Shown: positions 23,168 to 35,231 of the stretch, one piece after another
How the letters are laid out: each line of letters begins with the position of its first letter
Position numbering within the stretch: position 1 is the stretch's first letter
Assembly: GCA_001632435.1 (NCBI GenBank)
Contig: KV423928.1
Location: forward strand, 186,001 to 250,000
Length of the DNA stretch: 64,000 nucleotides
Source: Calocera cornea HHB12733
Taxonomy: Eukaryota; Basidiomycota; Dacrymycetes; Dacrymycetales; Dacrymycetaceae
Reading direction: 5' to 3'
Notes under the pieces: generated by a model
Told to the model about the DNA's origin: nothing
Databases searched by the model: none
The model's input: the letters and a program-made list of their open reading frames with translations, nothing else
Translations under genes and position numbers: made by a program

Positions 23168-24526
23168 TTTGGGCGGTAAAGCGTGAAGGTTGGCGGGGAG
23201 GCCGAGGAGGGGGCGGTAACGGGGATGAGAGGGGGAAGGACGGTAAGCCTCTTCATGGCTGACCTGTTAAAGGATTTATAGCAATGAAAAATCCTTACTC
23301 CGTTCGGTCTCACGAAGGCCGGGTGAGCACAAGTAATTTGTCCAGCCACTACTGGCGGTGAGCAGCAAGCCATCCAATTCGCGCCCTACATTGCAGGACC
23401 CTGCTGACGCGGAAGTATTTCGATTACCATAAAAGGCAATCACGGTATCGGCCAAAGCGGCAACGCGCGTGCACAGAGGTGGCAGGACGCCGGGCGATTC
23501 AGCGTCTGGGCATACTGGGTTTCCGAAGCACACGGATCCCCGGAGACCGAAGGTGGCGTTGGAAGCACGAAATGAGGTCGAGTACGGTTTGACCCTAACC
23601 CTGTCTCTGCCCGCCTTCCAGAGGGCTGGCTAAGGCGGAGGCACGGCTAGATTCCCCTATGGGATCGCACCCGAGGCGGGTCGCGTTTGGTAGAGCCCAT
23701 TGATGGCGCACGGCCCATTACCGAGGTAGCGACCAATGCCGGCGCTTGCTCCATCAATGCCGAAAGTCGACAACAACGACCGAGTGATGACCCTGTCTCT
23801 TCTCCACTTGGGACGGGCAAAATCCCCTGGTTTTCACATCGCTTAGCATTGTAGGGATGCCATGAATATGGCGGAATGTGGGATCCATTGTGGCTGTAAT
23901 CCAGAGCTGAGTTGTCCGTGCAAATGACCCAGAAACTGGGTAGCAAGCCCCGTGACCAGCTGCCCTTGGCTGACCAAAGGTGGCAAGCACGTTACTGCAC
24001 GTGAGTCCCCGTTACGGCAAGAAAGGCTGTACGTCGCCAGTATCGCCAGTACATGGATCCAGTGGGCGAGTACACATTCTAGCAAAGCCATCGAGGACCG
24101 CCACGCCCTATGATGCAAGCGGGCAGGAGGCTGACCAGCGGCTGGGCTTAGGACGGTCCTTCGGACGCCAGGAACAGCCTTTTGACGGCCCAGAACAACA
24201 GCGTCATCGAACGAGATTTGATCAGGGAGAGTTTACTATCAGGAAGGCCGATGTTTGTGTTGCCCACAGCAGTTCTGTTTGCAAAGTGTTGCTATTTCTT
24301 GTTAGAGAATGTCGGAGGAGTCATCAGATCAATGATGGACGGTGGGTGGGTCATGGTGGTGGTCGGGTGAAAACGGACCCTGACGGAATTGGAGGGCGTC
24401 ATTCCGTCGAGGGTCGGCCGTCGCTCTCCTGCGAGCACGATGTCAATGCAATAGCCGGTCTATAACTAAGGAACAATTGTTCTACATTCTTCAAGCTCCT
24501 CTCTTGCATCCAAGCATCGATCGACC
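23168..24526. other. Gene-free interval of ~1.36 kb
   Basis: No coding exon with fungal splice context and no family motif was seen. It must include the promoters of the divergent secreted-protein and hydrolase genes. The ORFs present are short and compositionally random. Confidence 0.5.
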
Positions 24527-25573
24527 ATGCCAGTTCCGTTTGAGCAATTCACGGAGTTCTTCCTGCCTGTTACGCCGCCGCCGTCACATCCCTCTCACCA
24601 GATCGTGATCCATGGCGTCCGTGCTGGCTCTGGACCTCCCCTGCTGTTGTTGCACGGCTCGCCCGAGACGTGCTACATGTGGCATCTTGTCGCGCCGACG
24701 CTTGCTGACCACTTCACTGTGGTTGCGTGCGACCTGAGGGGATATGGGAAGAGCAGCAAGCCATCAGTGAGCCCGGAGGAAGACGAGCACCATGAGCTGT
24801 ACAGCAAGAGGGAGATGGCGAGGGACAACGTGGAGGTCATGTGCGTGCCGTCGTCTTTTATTTGTCAGATATGGATATTGACCTCCGAGCAGGAAGCAAC
24901 TCGGCTTTGAGAGCTTCTACATCCTTGCGCATGACCGCGGCGCACGCGTGACGCACCGTCTGGTGCTTGACTATCCTGGTGTGGTTAAGAAGTTCATCTT
25001 GCTCGACATCGCCCCTACGCTCGCGATGTACGACTCAACGAACATGTTCTTCGCGACGGCTTACTATCAGTACGTCACACGCATCTTGTTGTCCGCCTGT
25101 ACTGAGCAGCGAGCAGCTGGTTCTTCCTCATCCAACCCTATCCATTCCCCGAGATGCTGCTCTCCTCCCTCCCAGAAGCCTACCTCTATCGCTCCTTCGT
25201 CCGCGACGGCAACCCGAGCCCGGACCATCCCGACCTACAGAAGTACGGCCGCGAGGCAATGGAGAACTACCTCGAGGCGTTCAAGACGCCCGGGACCATC
25301 CACGCGATCTGTGAGGACTATCGGGCGAGCGCTGGCATCGACATCCAACGTGATCGGGAGGATCTCGCAAATGGAAAGAAGATTGGTAGTCCTATGAAGG
25401 CGTTTTGGGGCAGTAAGGGGATTATCGGGAAGAATTGGGATCCGATCGGCGAGTGGACCAAGGTGTGCCAGGAGGGTATGTTCATGGGAGGGCACGAGAT
25501 CACTAGCAGTCACTTCATCGCCGAGGAGCAACCTAAGGAGGTTATCGAGGTGGCGTTAACATTCTTCCAGTGA
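24527..25573 (+). CDS. Alpha/beta-hydrolase, fluoroacetate-dehalogenase/epoxide-hydrolase-like
   Basis: Exons 24527-24840, 24893-25069 and 25117-25573 give 315 aa. Seen in order: LLLLHGSPETCYMWH (oxyanion HG-x-P), ACDLRGYGKSSKP, YILAHDRGARVTHRLVLDYP with the nucleophile Asp of H-D-R-G, LLDIAPT, and YYHWFFLIQPYPFPE. The last motif is the H-W pair that binds halide in fluoroacetate dehalogenase. Then come ICEDYRASAGIDIQRDRED, and a C-terminal SSHFIAEEQP carrying the catalytic His. This motif set is that of fluoroacetate dehalogenases and close relatives (RPA1163/DehH1 type), which use an Asp nucleophile to displace halide or open epoxides. Actual substrates in fungi are not known. All catalytic positions appear intact. 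The family is mostly bacterial with many fungal members, so old transfer is possible but is not shown here. Confidence 0.88.
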
Positions 25574-25816
25574 ATGCCCACAATTGGGTGGGTTCTACAG
25601 CCGTTCAGAATTACGGTTGTCAATTAATACGCTTGCGTTGAGAATATCGCATTCGATACTGCACAAACAAGAACACATCATACTGGAAACAATAACTTAT
25701 AGGTTTACTTCGGAGGATGAATGAGAAGACTGTGCTGGCCGCAAAGTGTGTCGAACGAAAGTTATATTAATCCTTCCAAGATACGGAGCAAATGAGATGA
25801 CTGACAAACCGAATCC

Positions 25817-27494
25817 TCACAAGGACATGCCAATCAGCTCACCGAGGATCGCGGGCGTTTCGAACTGCTTGGGGTAGAGTGGATCGTCGACGAACTGGCC
25901 AAAACACCGGATTGACTCCACGATCGCCATAGCGAAGGCTACCTGTTTGCCGTTCTCGGTTTCTGGAAGATGGGTTAGCGGGGCCAATTCTTCCAAAAGG
26001 AAGTAACAGTTTGGCAGCCATCGACCCAAGAAGAACGCCACTAAGGCCGGTGATGACATCGGCATAGAAGATGTTGTGACTTCGATCGTGCGCGCGATCC
26101 TCTCCAATTGCGTGGGTGGTAAGAAAATGTCTTCCGCATGTATGATCGTAAAGAAGATGGATTTTATGTTCGGCCAATGCTGGAGAGCGAGCGCTAAGCC
26201 ACAGAGGGTCACCCCCTTCTCGGCTACTACATCGTCTTCAACACCTTCTTGTGGCAGATCGTCTCGATTTGAAGACCAGGAGATTGAAAGTTCGCCAAGC
26301 TCTGGGAAGCTCTGGGAGATCGCCGCCAGGTTGGAGTCGGTGAAGTCGAACGCGTTGCGAAATGGTGGAGATAGAATATTGAGATACGTCAGCTTGCGGC
26401 ACTGACGAATAGCATCCATGTGTTGCCATCGGGCAGCATTACGGTCCGCTGGAATTGTCTTCCAAAGTGCCAGCTCCAGCTCTTCCAGGGTTGCATGTAG
26501 CCTGGCGATCGTGTTTGCAAGGCGATCCATAGCTTCTGCGGTGATGTGTCCTTCAACCATGCATTCAAGATGTCGTAGCGGACCCGTGATGAGGTTGAGG
26601 ACCACAGTCGTTGTGGTAATGTCCTGGTTCAACCGTAGCTCTTCCAACGCACCAAAGGACCCAACGACGGTGGTTCTTGCTGGTGCTCTCAAGCTGAGGT
26701 GCACTGACGAGTCAGACTGTCTTGAGAAGTCTAGAAGACGTAGTGCCGGCATTGCTGCCAAGGCTTCGATATTGTCGATTGTTAGGAAATTATTGCCTCC
26801 GATGAACGACGAGAGAGGGGAAACGCGAGAGAGTAGATCTGTCGTGATGTAGTCGCCTTTGTCAACTGGAAGGACAAGTGACAGGTGCTTCAGTTTCGGC
26901 AGATCAGCTTCGACTCGCATGAAGAGTATGTGAACGGTGTGTAGCCAGTCCCTTCGGGCTTGATCGGGCAGATCCAGCAAAGACATGGGTTGGTAGAAGC
27001 GAAACTCCTCTAGGCCAGGGTGCATGAGCTGAAGAGCGAACACAACACTCCCTGGCTCCTTCGAAAACAGTTGAAGTGACTTCAGTCGGCTCAAGAGAGG
27101 CTGATGTGGATGCGGTCGCATAGAAATGACGCAGGATAAATTATCGAGTGCGATCCGGGACATGGATTCTATGGCGACCCGCTGAACGAGCACGGCGTAC
27201 TCTTCGATTCGCGCCCATCGAAGGCGTAAGGACTATGAGGAAGAAATCAGCGTCTGAAGTTCATTCGGTCGTGCCCGCGCTCGCGTTTTTGGATCCATTG
27301 AAGAACATATCCATGAGAGCACGGATGCCGTCTTCATTCACTTCGCTCCAGAGGTGTGACAAAGCCGGCAGTCGGTATGCTTGAGAAGTGCGTGCCATAC
27401 TGACGAGGTCGCCCTTCCCGAGATATGAGAATATCGCATGGACCAACTCGGGAATTGACCATATCCGATGCAAAACACAATTGTCTTCGCCCAT
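25817..27494 (-). CDS. F-box protein, array member A
   Basis: Exon 1 (27494-27285) and exon 2 (27232-25817) give 541 aa. Exon 1 encodes an F-box: VLHRIWSIPELVHAIFSYLG, DLVSMARTSQAYRLPALSHLW. F-boxes bind Skp1 in SCF ubiquitin ligases. Exon 2 is a leucine-rich helical/LRR-like region typical of Agaricomycete F-box families (LHRVI..RPHPHQPLLSRLKSL style; C-terminal ALVAFFLGRWLPNCYFLLEE). The intron, 27284-27233, sits at the same place as in all paralogues, but its donor is GC (gcgagc), not GT. With it the frame joins exactly, while no GT donor is available nearby. Substrate unknown. This is the first of six tandem minus-strand paralogues. Confidence 0.82.
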
Positions 27495-27844
27495 GCTTAG
27501 ACAGCTCGGACTGATGTCGGCACCTAGCGAGAAAAGTTCGGGAACTCCGCGGAGTGCGCCCGACGGGTCCATCGTGCACTCAAGACGCGTCGCGGCAACC
27601 AGTGATCTGATCCCGATCACTGTGTACGTATCATCCATCCACTCTCTGCGAAGCGTGTACAAGACACATGAAGGTAACGCTGAAGAGCGAGATTGGTATA
27701 AGATCTGGTCTATTACAATATCATCAGGTGCATTGCGCGTTTCCTGGCGACACCTGCCAGTGTAAGGCAAAGGAACTACACAAAACCTGAAACGTTCGCG
27801 TCACTCTCTTGGTACCATCACAAGTAGTCCAAGAGGCTTGAAGG

Positions 27845-29460
27845 TTATAGCGTATCGAACTGCTTGAAGTCTTTGGAGACTTTCTGGTAAGCATGTACTG
27901 AATCCAATATGCCCATAATCTTAGCGACGTCCTTGCGGTTGAACCTTGTCTTGTCGTTGAAAGGATCCTTTGCCTCCAGTTGGACCTTGGGCAGCCAAAC
28001 ACTCAGGAAAAGCGCGACTTGACGAACAGAGTCCACGATGAAATACTCGGCAGAGATGGATGTAGAGCGCATGATGGGGATTTCCGGGGCATCTGCCGAC
28101 CGAAGCTGGGTCATTTGCAGCATCGTTACATGGATATCCTTCAGACTGTGGCACGACTTCAAGAGCGACAGAATACCAGAAAGCGATACCGTAGTCTCGT
28201 CCTGGCGTGTACCAGTTGGAGCTTCTTCAGCAAGGTGGGGTATTGGTTGATACCAACACACACGGAAGGTCGCCAGGCGTGGCCATGCCTGCTGTATTGC
28301 TTTGAGATCGTCGTTCGAAAGCCGGAAAGGATGGCCGGCCGAAATATATTGAAGTTCGAAGGTCTTGACTCGACGGCATAAAAGCAGGGCGGACATGTCC
28401 TTCCAGTCTGCGTCTTCCCCGTCAATGCAGGAGACTCTCGGGAACTTCATGGTGAGGTAGATGAGACTCTCTCGAAAGGACGACACTACCGTGACGAGCT
28501 CTCGAACTGTCGTGGATAGAATTGGAGTAGGTATCGAGAAGTCGATACAAGATAGTGGACCGGTAACGGATTTCAGCAGTGCGCGAGTGCCTGGGGAATC
28601 TTGTGCGAGGTAGAGCGTCTCCAGCGACTGGAAATACGAGATATCGACGCGCTGATGGGTCTGCCCAAGTTCGAGAGGAATCATGGGAAGCGAAGACAGG
28701 GAGAGGTCCATGTCCGTTAGGCAAGGAAGCCTGGAAAGAATATCGATAGTTTTAGAATTGAAAAATCGGTGGTCTCCTTCAAAAGTTCTGAGCTTCATTA
28801 GCTGACAGAGAAGTTTATCGGATCGGATTGGATTCTTCAGGCCAGCTGGAAGCAAGAGTGATAAAGCCTCTAGTGACGTGGCTTCTGATTCGATTCGATA
28901 CAGGAAGGCAAGTATACAGTCCTCCAGCGCCATGGACCCAGGCGTTGAAGATGAGCTGATGTCCCACGACATGTCCAATTCCAAACTTGTCAGGCCAGGA
29001 TGCATTAGGTAAAGGGCCCAGCTGATAGCCGTCACGTCCCGGTGCACGAGTATGCGGAGATCTTCTAGGTTGGGGAGAAGAGGAAGATGTTGGTTAGGTC
29101 GTATCGTCGCTAGGTCGAGAAAGTTGGATTGTATCTCGCGATCACGCTTCCTCACTGTGATCTCGGCTTTGATGATAAAGCCCGCGTACTCCTCGAATCG
29201 GCTCCAATGGTCACATACTTCCTGTCATATGCACGTTCTTAGATTACGCACTCCTCAAGCGAGGGTCTTCTTACATGATCTCCTTCTCTAATGATACGAG
29301 CAAGCTGGAATATCGCCTTCTGGTCGACATACCTCCAGGCATGGGAGAGAGCAGCTTTTCGAAATCTTCGTGCTGTGCAAGCGAAGTTCACCAGATCACA
29401 AATTTCGGCGTGAGCGAAGACGGCATGAACAAGTTCGAATATTTCCCATATACGATGCAT
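27845..29460 (-). CDS. F-box protein, array member B
   Basis: Exon 1 (29460-29275) and exon 2 (29221-27845) give 520 aa. Starts directly at MHRIWEIFELVHAVFAHAEI, followed by DLVNFACTARRFRKAALSHA, a recognisable but divergent F-box that lacks the few residues found before HRIW in its paralogues. Exon 2 is a long Leu-rich domain (YLAQDSPGTRALLKSVTGPL; ALFLSVWLPKVQLEAKDPF) sharing its C-terminal block with member D. The 53-nt intron (29274-29222) has a canonical gtaaga donor and lies at the family position. The likely role is substrate recognition for an SCF ubiquitin ligase. The HAEICDLV part replaces the usual YL-G-DL spacing, so Skp1 affinity may differ. Confidence 0.8.
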
Positions 29461-30141
29461 TGTAGTAATGGTGAAATGCGAGAAGGATATGCTGAGGTAG
29501 TGTAGGATGACGTGCTGTAGTGGGGAATGTAGTAATTGGCCGGGACAGAGACGACTCCGACGCGTCGCGTCGCGCTCCTCTGGTCCCGCTCACCGATCGC
29601 CCCCGGCGCCGCCCGCTGCTACCCCCTCCCCGCTATCGCGAGCGCATCGCATATCAATATGCCGAGATCGGGTACATCAGCGCTCGAGGGGCGAGGGACG
29701 AGCTGGCGTGAGAGACACCGCGTACGGCAGCTCGAGAATCTTGACCGGTGAACCGGCAAGATGCGGCGGTAGTGTCAGACCCAAACGTTGCGTATTCTGT
29801 ATCTCCACCTGGGCTACTTTCAGTATCTTAGAACGGCATTCAGCGCATACAATGAACCTCATGAGTGCACCATATCTTTGTCTTGTACGAGTAGACAAGG
29901 TGATCATGTACATGTGCATCTCCTCCGATCTACCGATGGACGAGGCGATGTGGCACTGCCGTGATGGTCGACAATTCGGGATGGCATTGAATGAACGTAC
30001 GTAAAGGTGACATTGGCTAAACGATGCGCTAGTGGAAGAGATGCGTAGTGTTGAAAGTGACGGCATACATGCTCAAAATATCGATGAGACCCATAATGAA
30101 AGAGAGAACTGATATTATCCTGACCGTGATTACACCCATCT
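29461..30141. other. Spacer between F-box genes B and C
   Basis: Contains the promoter of gene B and the 3' end of gene C. A GC-rich patch at 29540-29710 (plus strand) encodes a 63-codon frame ending PPRYRERIAYQYAEIGYISA, which reads more protein-like than its surroundings. It has no recognisable family and no clear splice context. It may be an insertion relic. Confidence 0.35.
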
Positions 30142-31820
30142 TCATGGCAAAAGCGTCCAGATACTCTTTGCACAATCCGGAATGTCGAGATCTTTGAAAG
30201 CCATGGGAGTGTCCACCAGATGACGATGGCAGCGAAGCAGCTCCACCAGCGACATGATGAGAACGAGCTGTTGATTATTGTCCGACGCTTGGACGTTCCA
30301 GTCTGCGTCATCTCCCGGCTCCAGCAGCTTAAGATGACAGTTTGGAAGCCAACCCTCCAAGAACATCGCGACGTTGGAAGGAGACGATATGATCATAGAT
30401 TGTGCTGAGATCTCGATCTTGCGCGAGACCTTCTCGATTGCAGAGGCGGAGTTGTGTATGTCGGCCGTGTTGATACTGGTGAGATGTATGCGGTCCAACT
30501 TGGGGTATTGTTGGAGCAGTCGTGCCAAGCCCCATAGCGTTATCGCGCTCTCGTCCAGCAGGCCGCCTCCGACTTCTTCATCATCCGTCTTTAACTCTGG
30601 TCTTGGCGTCCAGCATACCCACAATTCGTGTAGCTCGGGAAGGTTCGACGCGATAGATAGTAGGTCCGCGTCGGTGAATTCGAAGAGTCTGCCAGATACA
30701 TGGTACACCAAACCGAGATACACCAGCTTGTGACAGTCGAGCAGCTCGGCGAGATCTTGCCATTTTCCTGCCGCACTGTCGACTGGAACAACCTCCATGG
30801 ACAGGTCGAGCCTTCTCAAAGTTTGGTGAAAGGAAGCAATGGCTTTGACCAGTCGATGAGCTTCCTCGAAAGACATGGGTTGCGCGACACTGCAGTTGAA
30901 ACGACGCAGGGGACCCTTCATGGTATCTAGTATACCAAGCGTGACGTCGATGTTCTGAGCCAACTCCAGATCTTCCAGTATAGGAAAGCATGGTGCACCG
31001 GGAGTGCTTCGTAGGTCCACAACGCTCGGTTCCGTACTTGATCCCACGGAGGCGGCGATGGCCAGTTTTCGCAGAGATTGTAGACGAGCAAGCTCCAGTA
31101 ACCCATCGTCCGCCAAAGCCTCCTCATTGCCGATGAAGGTATCGAGCTCCGCAAACTTGGAAAAAAATCCCTTTGATATGAGGCCCAGATCCGTCGATGG
31201 CAGGATTAGCTTGAGGCGCTTAAGATGTGGCAACTCTGTCTCGACTCGGAAGAGGACAGCTTCAAGAGGCTCCTGCCAGTCGTTCCCGCTCAGAGTATCG
31301 AATTGTTCTGATGTCATCGGTAGGTCCAAGTGGAATTCGACCAGGTCCTTGTGCATGAAATATAGTATGCATAATAGATCCCGTGGATCCGTTGGATGGG
31401 AATGAAGCGATGTAAGTTGAGGTAGTATCGGCCGATCTTGGCGAGGTCTCATGGCGACCACGCGATTTAACTTGTCTCGCGTGCGCTTCGTGAACGATCG
31501 GAGGGCCAAGCGATCAACAAGACGGGCGTAGTCTTCGAAATGCGACCAGCGAACCTGCATCACCTATCCCAAGCATTAAGCATCGAGATCCGCTTGGAGA
31601 AGCAAAGTAGTACCTTATCGCTGTCGGTGACTATTTGCAGGAGAGCCAGTATACCGTCATCATCCACTTCATTCCATACTTGAGCTAGGGCTGGCAGACG
31701 AAACACCTGGGCAGTGCATGCCAAGCTCACAAGATCCTTGGCTTTCGAGTATGATAATATGTGGCGAACAGACTCTGGTACGTGCCATATACGATGCACA
31801 TGGCCATTGTTGTCGCTCAT
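30142..31820 (-). CDS. F-box protein, array member C
   Basis: Exon 1 (31820-31614) and exon 2 (31563-30142) give 542 aa. Exon 1: MSDNNGHVHRIWHVPESVRH, then DLVSLACTAQVFRLPALAQV, an F-box. The intron is 50 nt with a gtacta donor. Exon 2 starts VMQVRWSHFEDYARLVDRLA and continues through a Leu-rich domain (LEDLELAQNIDVTLGILDTM; WGLARLLQQYPKLDRIHLTS) to a short C-terminus. It is closest in layout to members A and F, with the same R-W-x-x-F-x-E/D-Y-A block after the intron. The predicted role is SCF adaptor. The frame is intact. Immediately upstream lies a decayed copy of the same first exon (31985-32260). Confidence 0.82.
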
Positions 31821-31984
31821 AGTCGAGATCGTAACTTATAGGAATAGCCGAAGAGACCCACGCGCGACGCGTGCGAAACATTTCAAGCTGTCGTCGACCC
31901 GCGCGGCGACCGCAGGGCACGGAAACAATACAGGGCAATAGAACTGGCTATCCGTGACTGGCTATCCGTGACGATCATGACTCA

Positions 31985-32262
31985 TTAACGGACACGTACA
32001 TGGATGCGTTAAGTAATGCATGCCAGATCTCACCGGGTCGCTCTCGACTACTACGTGCAGAAGCGCACCTATACCCGCATCGTTCACCCTCGTTCCAGAC
32101 GTGGGATAAAGCGGGAAGACGAAATACTTTAGAAGTGCATGCGATGCTGACGAGGTGTTTTCACTTTGGAAGTGAGAGAATGTGATGGAAAATCTCCGGC
32201 ACCTTCCACACGCGGTGCATCGTGGGAGCCGTTTCTGACATCGTCGAGGTGATCGTTCAAAG
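31985..32262 (-). pseudogene. F-box first-exon relic
   Basis: The minus strand reads MSETAPTMHRVWKVPEIFHH, then in shifted frames VSIACTSKVFRLPALSHVW and VNDAGIGALLHVVVESDPV. This is the F-box exon of the neighbouring family broken by at least one stop and frameshift. A donor gtac follows the usual position, but no second exon was recognised downstream (31821-31985). It appears to be the residue of a partial duplication within the array. Confidence 0.7.
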
Positions 32263-32842
32263 AAGGGCGCGTCCTCGCATTCCGCGACGGGCCTGAAATT
32301 TCGCAGCGGGTCGTGTGACTCGCGTCGTCCTTCCGCATTGCTCGTGACTCCTTGGCATCTAAGCAACAAGGCACGGTCTGTATGGCATAGTTCATCTCGC
32401 CCTAGATCTGTTCATCGCCCGCTTGATGGCTGATGTCTTACTCAAGAACAGGATCCACGATGTGTATAGGAAGTGGATATGGCATTAGGGTAATGAATCC
32501 CGTAACTAGCTGACGATATGCAGAGATGGCGGAAATGGAACGATGATGGGACCCAGTAGTGCTGCCGCAGGTAGCCAGAACATGAGTCTGGCATCAGATA
32601 GAAAAGTGAAATACGACCGAGCATTGTCTAGTGTCTGGTCGAAACCGTAAGTCCTTGAAGGAGCAATGATAGACGCGCCCCATACATACCATACGCGACG
32701 TTCCGAGGCGACATCCCGAGGATGGATGATTGAAAGTTGCGGAAGTGAAGCCCTGCGATTGAGGATATGTTGGGAATGATCTTGTATGTCAGATAGGACG
32801 AACCTCCGTATTAACGCCGCGCATCCCCTGACTGCCATCACC
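32263..32842. other. Spacer with an unassigned minus-strand ORF
   Basis: Between the F-box relic and gene D. A 111-codon minus frame (32841-32506) contains LSIIHPRDVASERRVWYVWG and a hydrophobic stretch near its end (MFWLPAAALLGPIIVPFPPS) that could be one membrane segment. I recognise no family and cannot show that it is a gene. Confidence 0.3.
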
Positions 32843-34509
32843 TTACTCCTGCTTCAACCTCACTTCCAGGTCATCCAGCACGCTCGGGCGTTCCAGCGTA
32901 TCGAATTGCTTGAAGTCTTCGACTAGGCGCTTGTGTGTTCGTATTGTATCCGATAGCAGGATGACTTGAGCAAGATCGACGTTTTGGGGAAGCTGTTCGG
33001 ATGAGTCGAACGGGTTCTTGAGTTCCAGCTTGACCTTAGGAAGCCAGACGCTGAGAAAGAGTGCGACGTCGAAAGGTGACTCTATATATGGCTGTTGCAT
33101 TGAAATAAAAAATATCTCGAGTGATGGAAGTTAACGCAGGATCCGTAGAGACAAGGGCAGACATATGTAAGCTCGTGACATGTAAGCTGGTCAGGTGGAC
33201 GCAGGTCGTGAATAGGCCTCGGGCTCCGGTAAGGGATATTGCCGTTTCGTCGTGAAGCCCACCAATCTGAATGGGATCGTCTGGTCCGGTCGGTTGTTTT
33301 GGTCGCCAGCAGATACTCAACTTCTCCAGATTCGGCCATGCTTCTGCCATTGATTCGAAGTCGCTGTCGGAGATGCGAAAGGGCCCGGCAGCCAAATAGT
33401 AGCGAAGCCTGAGCTCCTCGAGCTGATGACATGATAGGAGAGTCGCCATGCTATGCCACCCGCCCTCTTCCCCAATACATACCACGTCGCGAAGATCCAA
33501 CGAAAATAGGGACAAGGTGCTGCTGAAATACGAGATTACATCGAAAAGCTTCCCCAGGTCGTTGGGTGACACTGCGCGCGGCAGGTAGATGCCGATGTTC
33601 TTCAAGGGTCCAGTCACGAGCTCTATGATGGTGGTAGTTTCCAGCAGGGGCAGATACAAGAAGAGAACTTCGAGAGAATCCAAAAAATGTGGGTCCGAAT
33701 CGCAGCTCAGCTTGGGTAGATCCGGATGCAAATCGTGATGGTTGACCTTCGTAAGGGCTAAGAGAGTCAGCTTAGGAAGACGGGATGCAGAACCAATGAC
33801 ATCGACTCTGGCGAGTATGTCGTTCGAAATGAAGCTGGTGAGATTTGTCGTTTGGGACAAGAGTCTTCCGAGGGATGAGCTCAGTGACAATCCTTGAGGA
33901 AGTTTCAGGTTGAGGGTATGGAGGGTATTCGACTCTGACTCGATGCGGTAGAGGAACGCGTGTATAGAGTGTTCAAGCCTGCTCGCCACTTTCGAAGACC
34001 TCAGATCCCAGGGCATGTCTAACTGGAGGACCTGGAGCGCGGGGTGCATCAGGCCTAGCGCCCATGCAACAGTCCTTGAGCCCTTCTCCACAGTGATATA
34101 GAGACTTTGAAGATGTGGGAGAATCGGAAGATGCTGAGCAGATCGCATGGTCATGACAGAGTAGAGTTTCAGTTCTTCAATGTGGTTGAGGTGTCTAACG
34201 GTCAACCGTGCTTCCATGATAAGCCTTGCATATTCCTGGAATTTGTTCCAGCGCGCAGAGTATGCCTTTTACCCTGTTCAGTTCTCAGTTCGGGCTGAGA
34301 AGAAAGCAGCTTACACCGTCGCCATCAGCGATGACACCAACGAGCGCAAATAGTGCCTTTTCGTCAACCTTCTCCCACACGTGCGACAATGCTGGTAGGC
34401 GAAAGGACGATGCCGTAGAGGCAAAGTTCACGAGATCAGGCTTGGTCGTGTAGCCACAAATCATATGAACGAGCTCCGGGTTCTCCCATATACGATGCAG
34501 CCGTTCCAT
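32843..34509 (-). pseudogene. F-box protein, array member D, with a one-base frameshift
   Basis: Exon 1 (34509-34315) encodes MERLHRIWENPELVHMICGY, DLVNFASTASSFRLPALSHV. The 49-nt intron (34314-34266) sits at the family position, and exon 2 begins AYSARWNKFQEYARLIMEAR. The Leu-rich domain reads through to about 33115, where homology with paralogues B and C jumps frame. One frame runs on to a stop at 33036. The other carries the family C-terminus, ISMQQPYIESPFDVALFLSV to the stop at 32843. The jump falls in an A6 run (33107-33112) one base longer than needed to keep frame. This is either a recent inactivation, a tolerated C-terminal replacement, or a sequencing error in a homopolymer. F-box and most of the recognition domain are intact. 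Confidence 0.7.
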
Positions 34510-35231
34510 ATTATCAGATGTACGTTGTGGTACTGCGCAGAGAGTGTTCGACTGCACAGTATTGGAGAGACCTGTACGGAATAGTACGGTGTCCCCTAGC
34601 TCTTGCTAGAGAGTACGATTGTACGAAGTCCACTCGGGATCAAATTTCTGCCACTGAAAGGCTATGGAAATGTGATGCTTATTCCGATTCCCCCAACGAA
34701 AGGAGGGAAGGAATCGGTTACTGGCAAAGGGACGACAAAACTGGCGGAATCTCGGAGTTTTACCATCCTGCTGGTGGCTGTGCAGTTATTCTTCCTTTTC
34801 GTCGCCGCCTCAATTGTCTCCATTTTGTCCCGCACTCGTTTTCCCCGAGGCCCGGAGGGACAGTCGGACGGAGCGAGCGGAGTCCGAATGGCCCGGCGGG
34901 CTCAAAGGGGAATCGGCAGCGGCGAGTGCAGCGAGCCCTTACCCAAAGTTAGAATTTGCCTGCGTTCTTCGGGAGCTAGGGGCTTGCCGGCGCACAGCTC
35001 GGCCCCTCCTCTAGTGTCATCGCGCGACCCGTCCTTTCTTTTCCCTGGATGCGGCGGCAAGCACCGGCCGCACCCACGCGCCCCTTTCACCCCAGATATC
35101 TTCACGTCCACTATCCGCTTACGATGCATCTTAACCAGTTTTCATGACCGCTCCGGAGCTCAGCTCAAATCAGTCGTTTTCTAGTCCATCGCCGTTCACC
35201 AACTTCGGATCGTAGGATGCTCCAAGGTCAT
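34510..35231. other. Spacer upstream of F-box gene D
   Basis: No gene recognised. A 193-codon plus-strand frame (34603-35184) contains one hydrophobic segment (SFTILLVAVQLFFLFVAASI), but the remainder is Arg/Ser/Pro-rich and looks non-coding. Confidence 0.4.

Noticed and set aside
23980..24465. 161-codon plus-strand ORF upstream of the dehalogenase-like gene
   Set aside because: Composition is random, it lacks conserved motifs and it overlaps the promoter area.
34603..35184. 193-codon plus-strand ORF with one hydrophobic segment
   Set aside because: No family, no splice context, Arg/Ser/Pro-rich elsewhere; probably chance.
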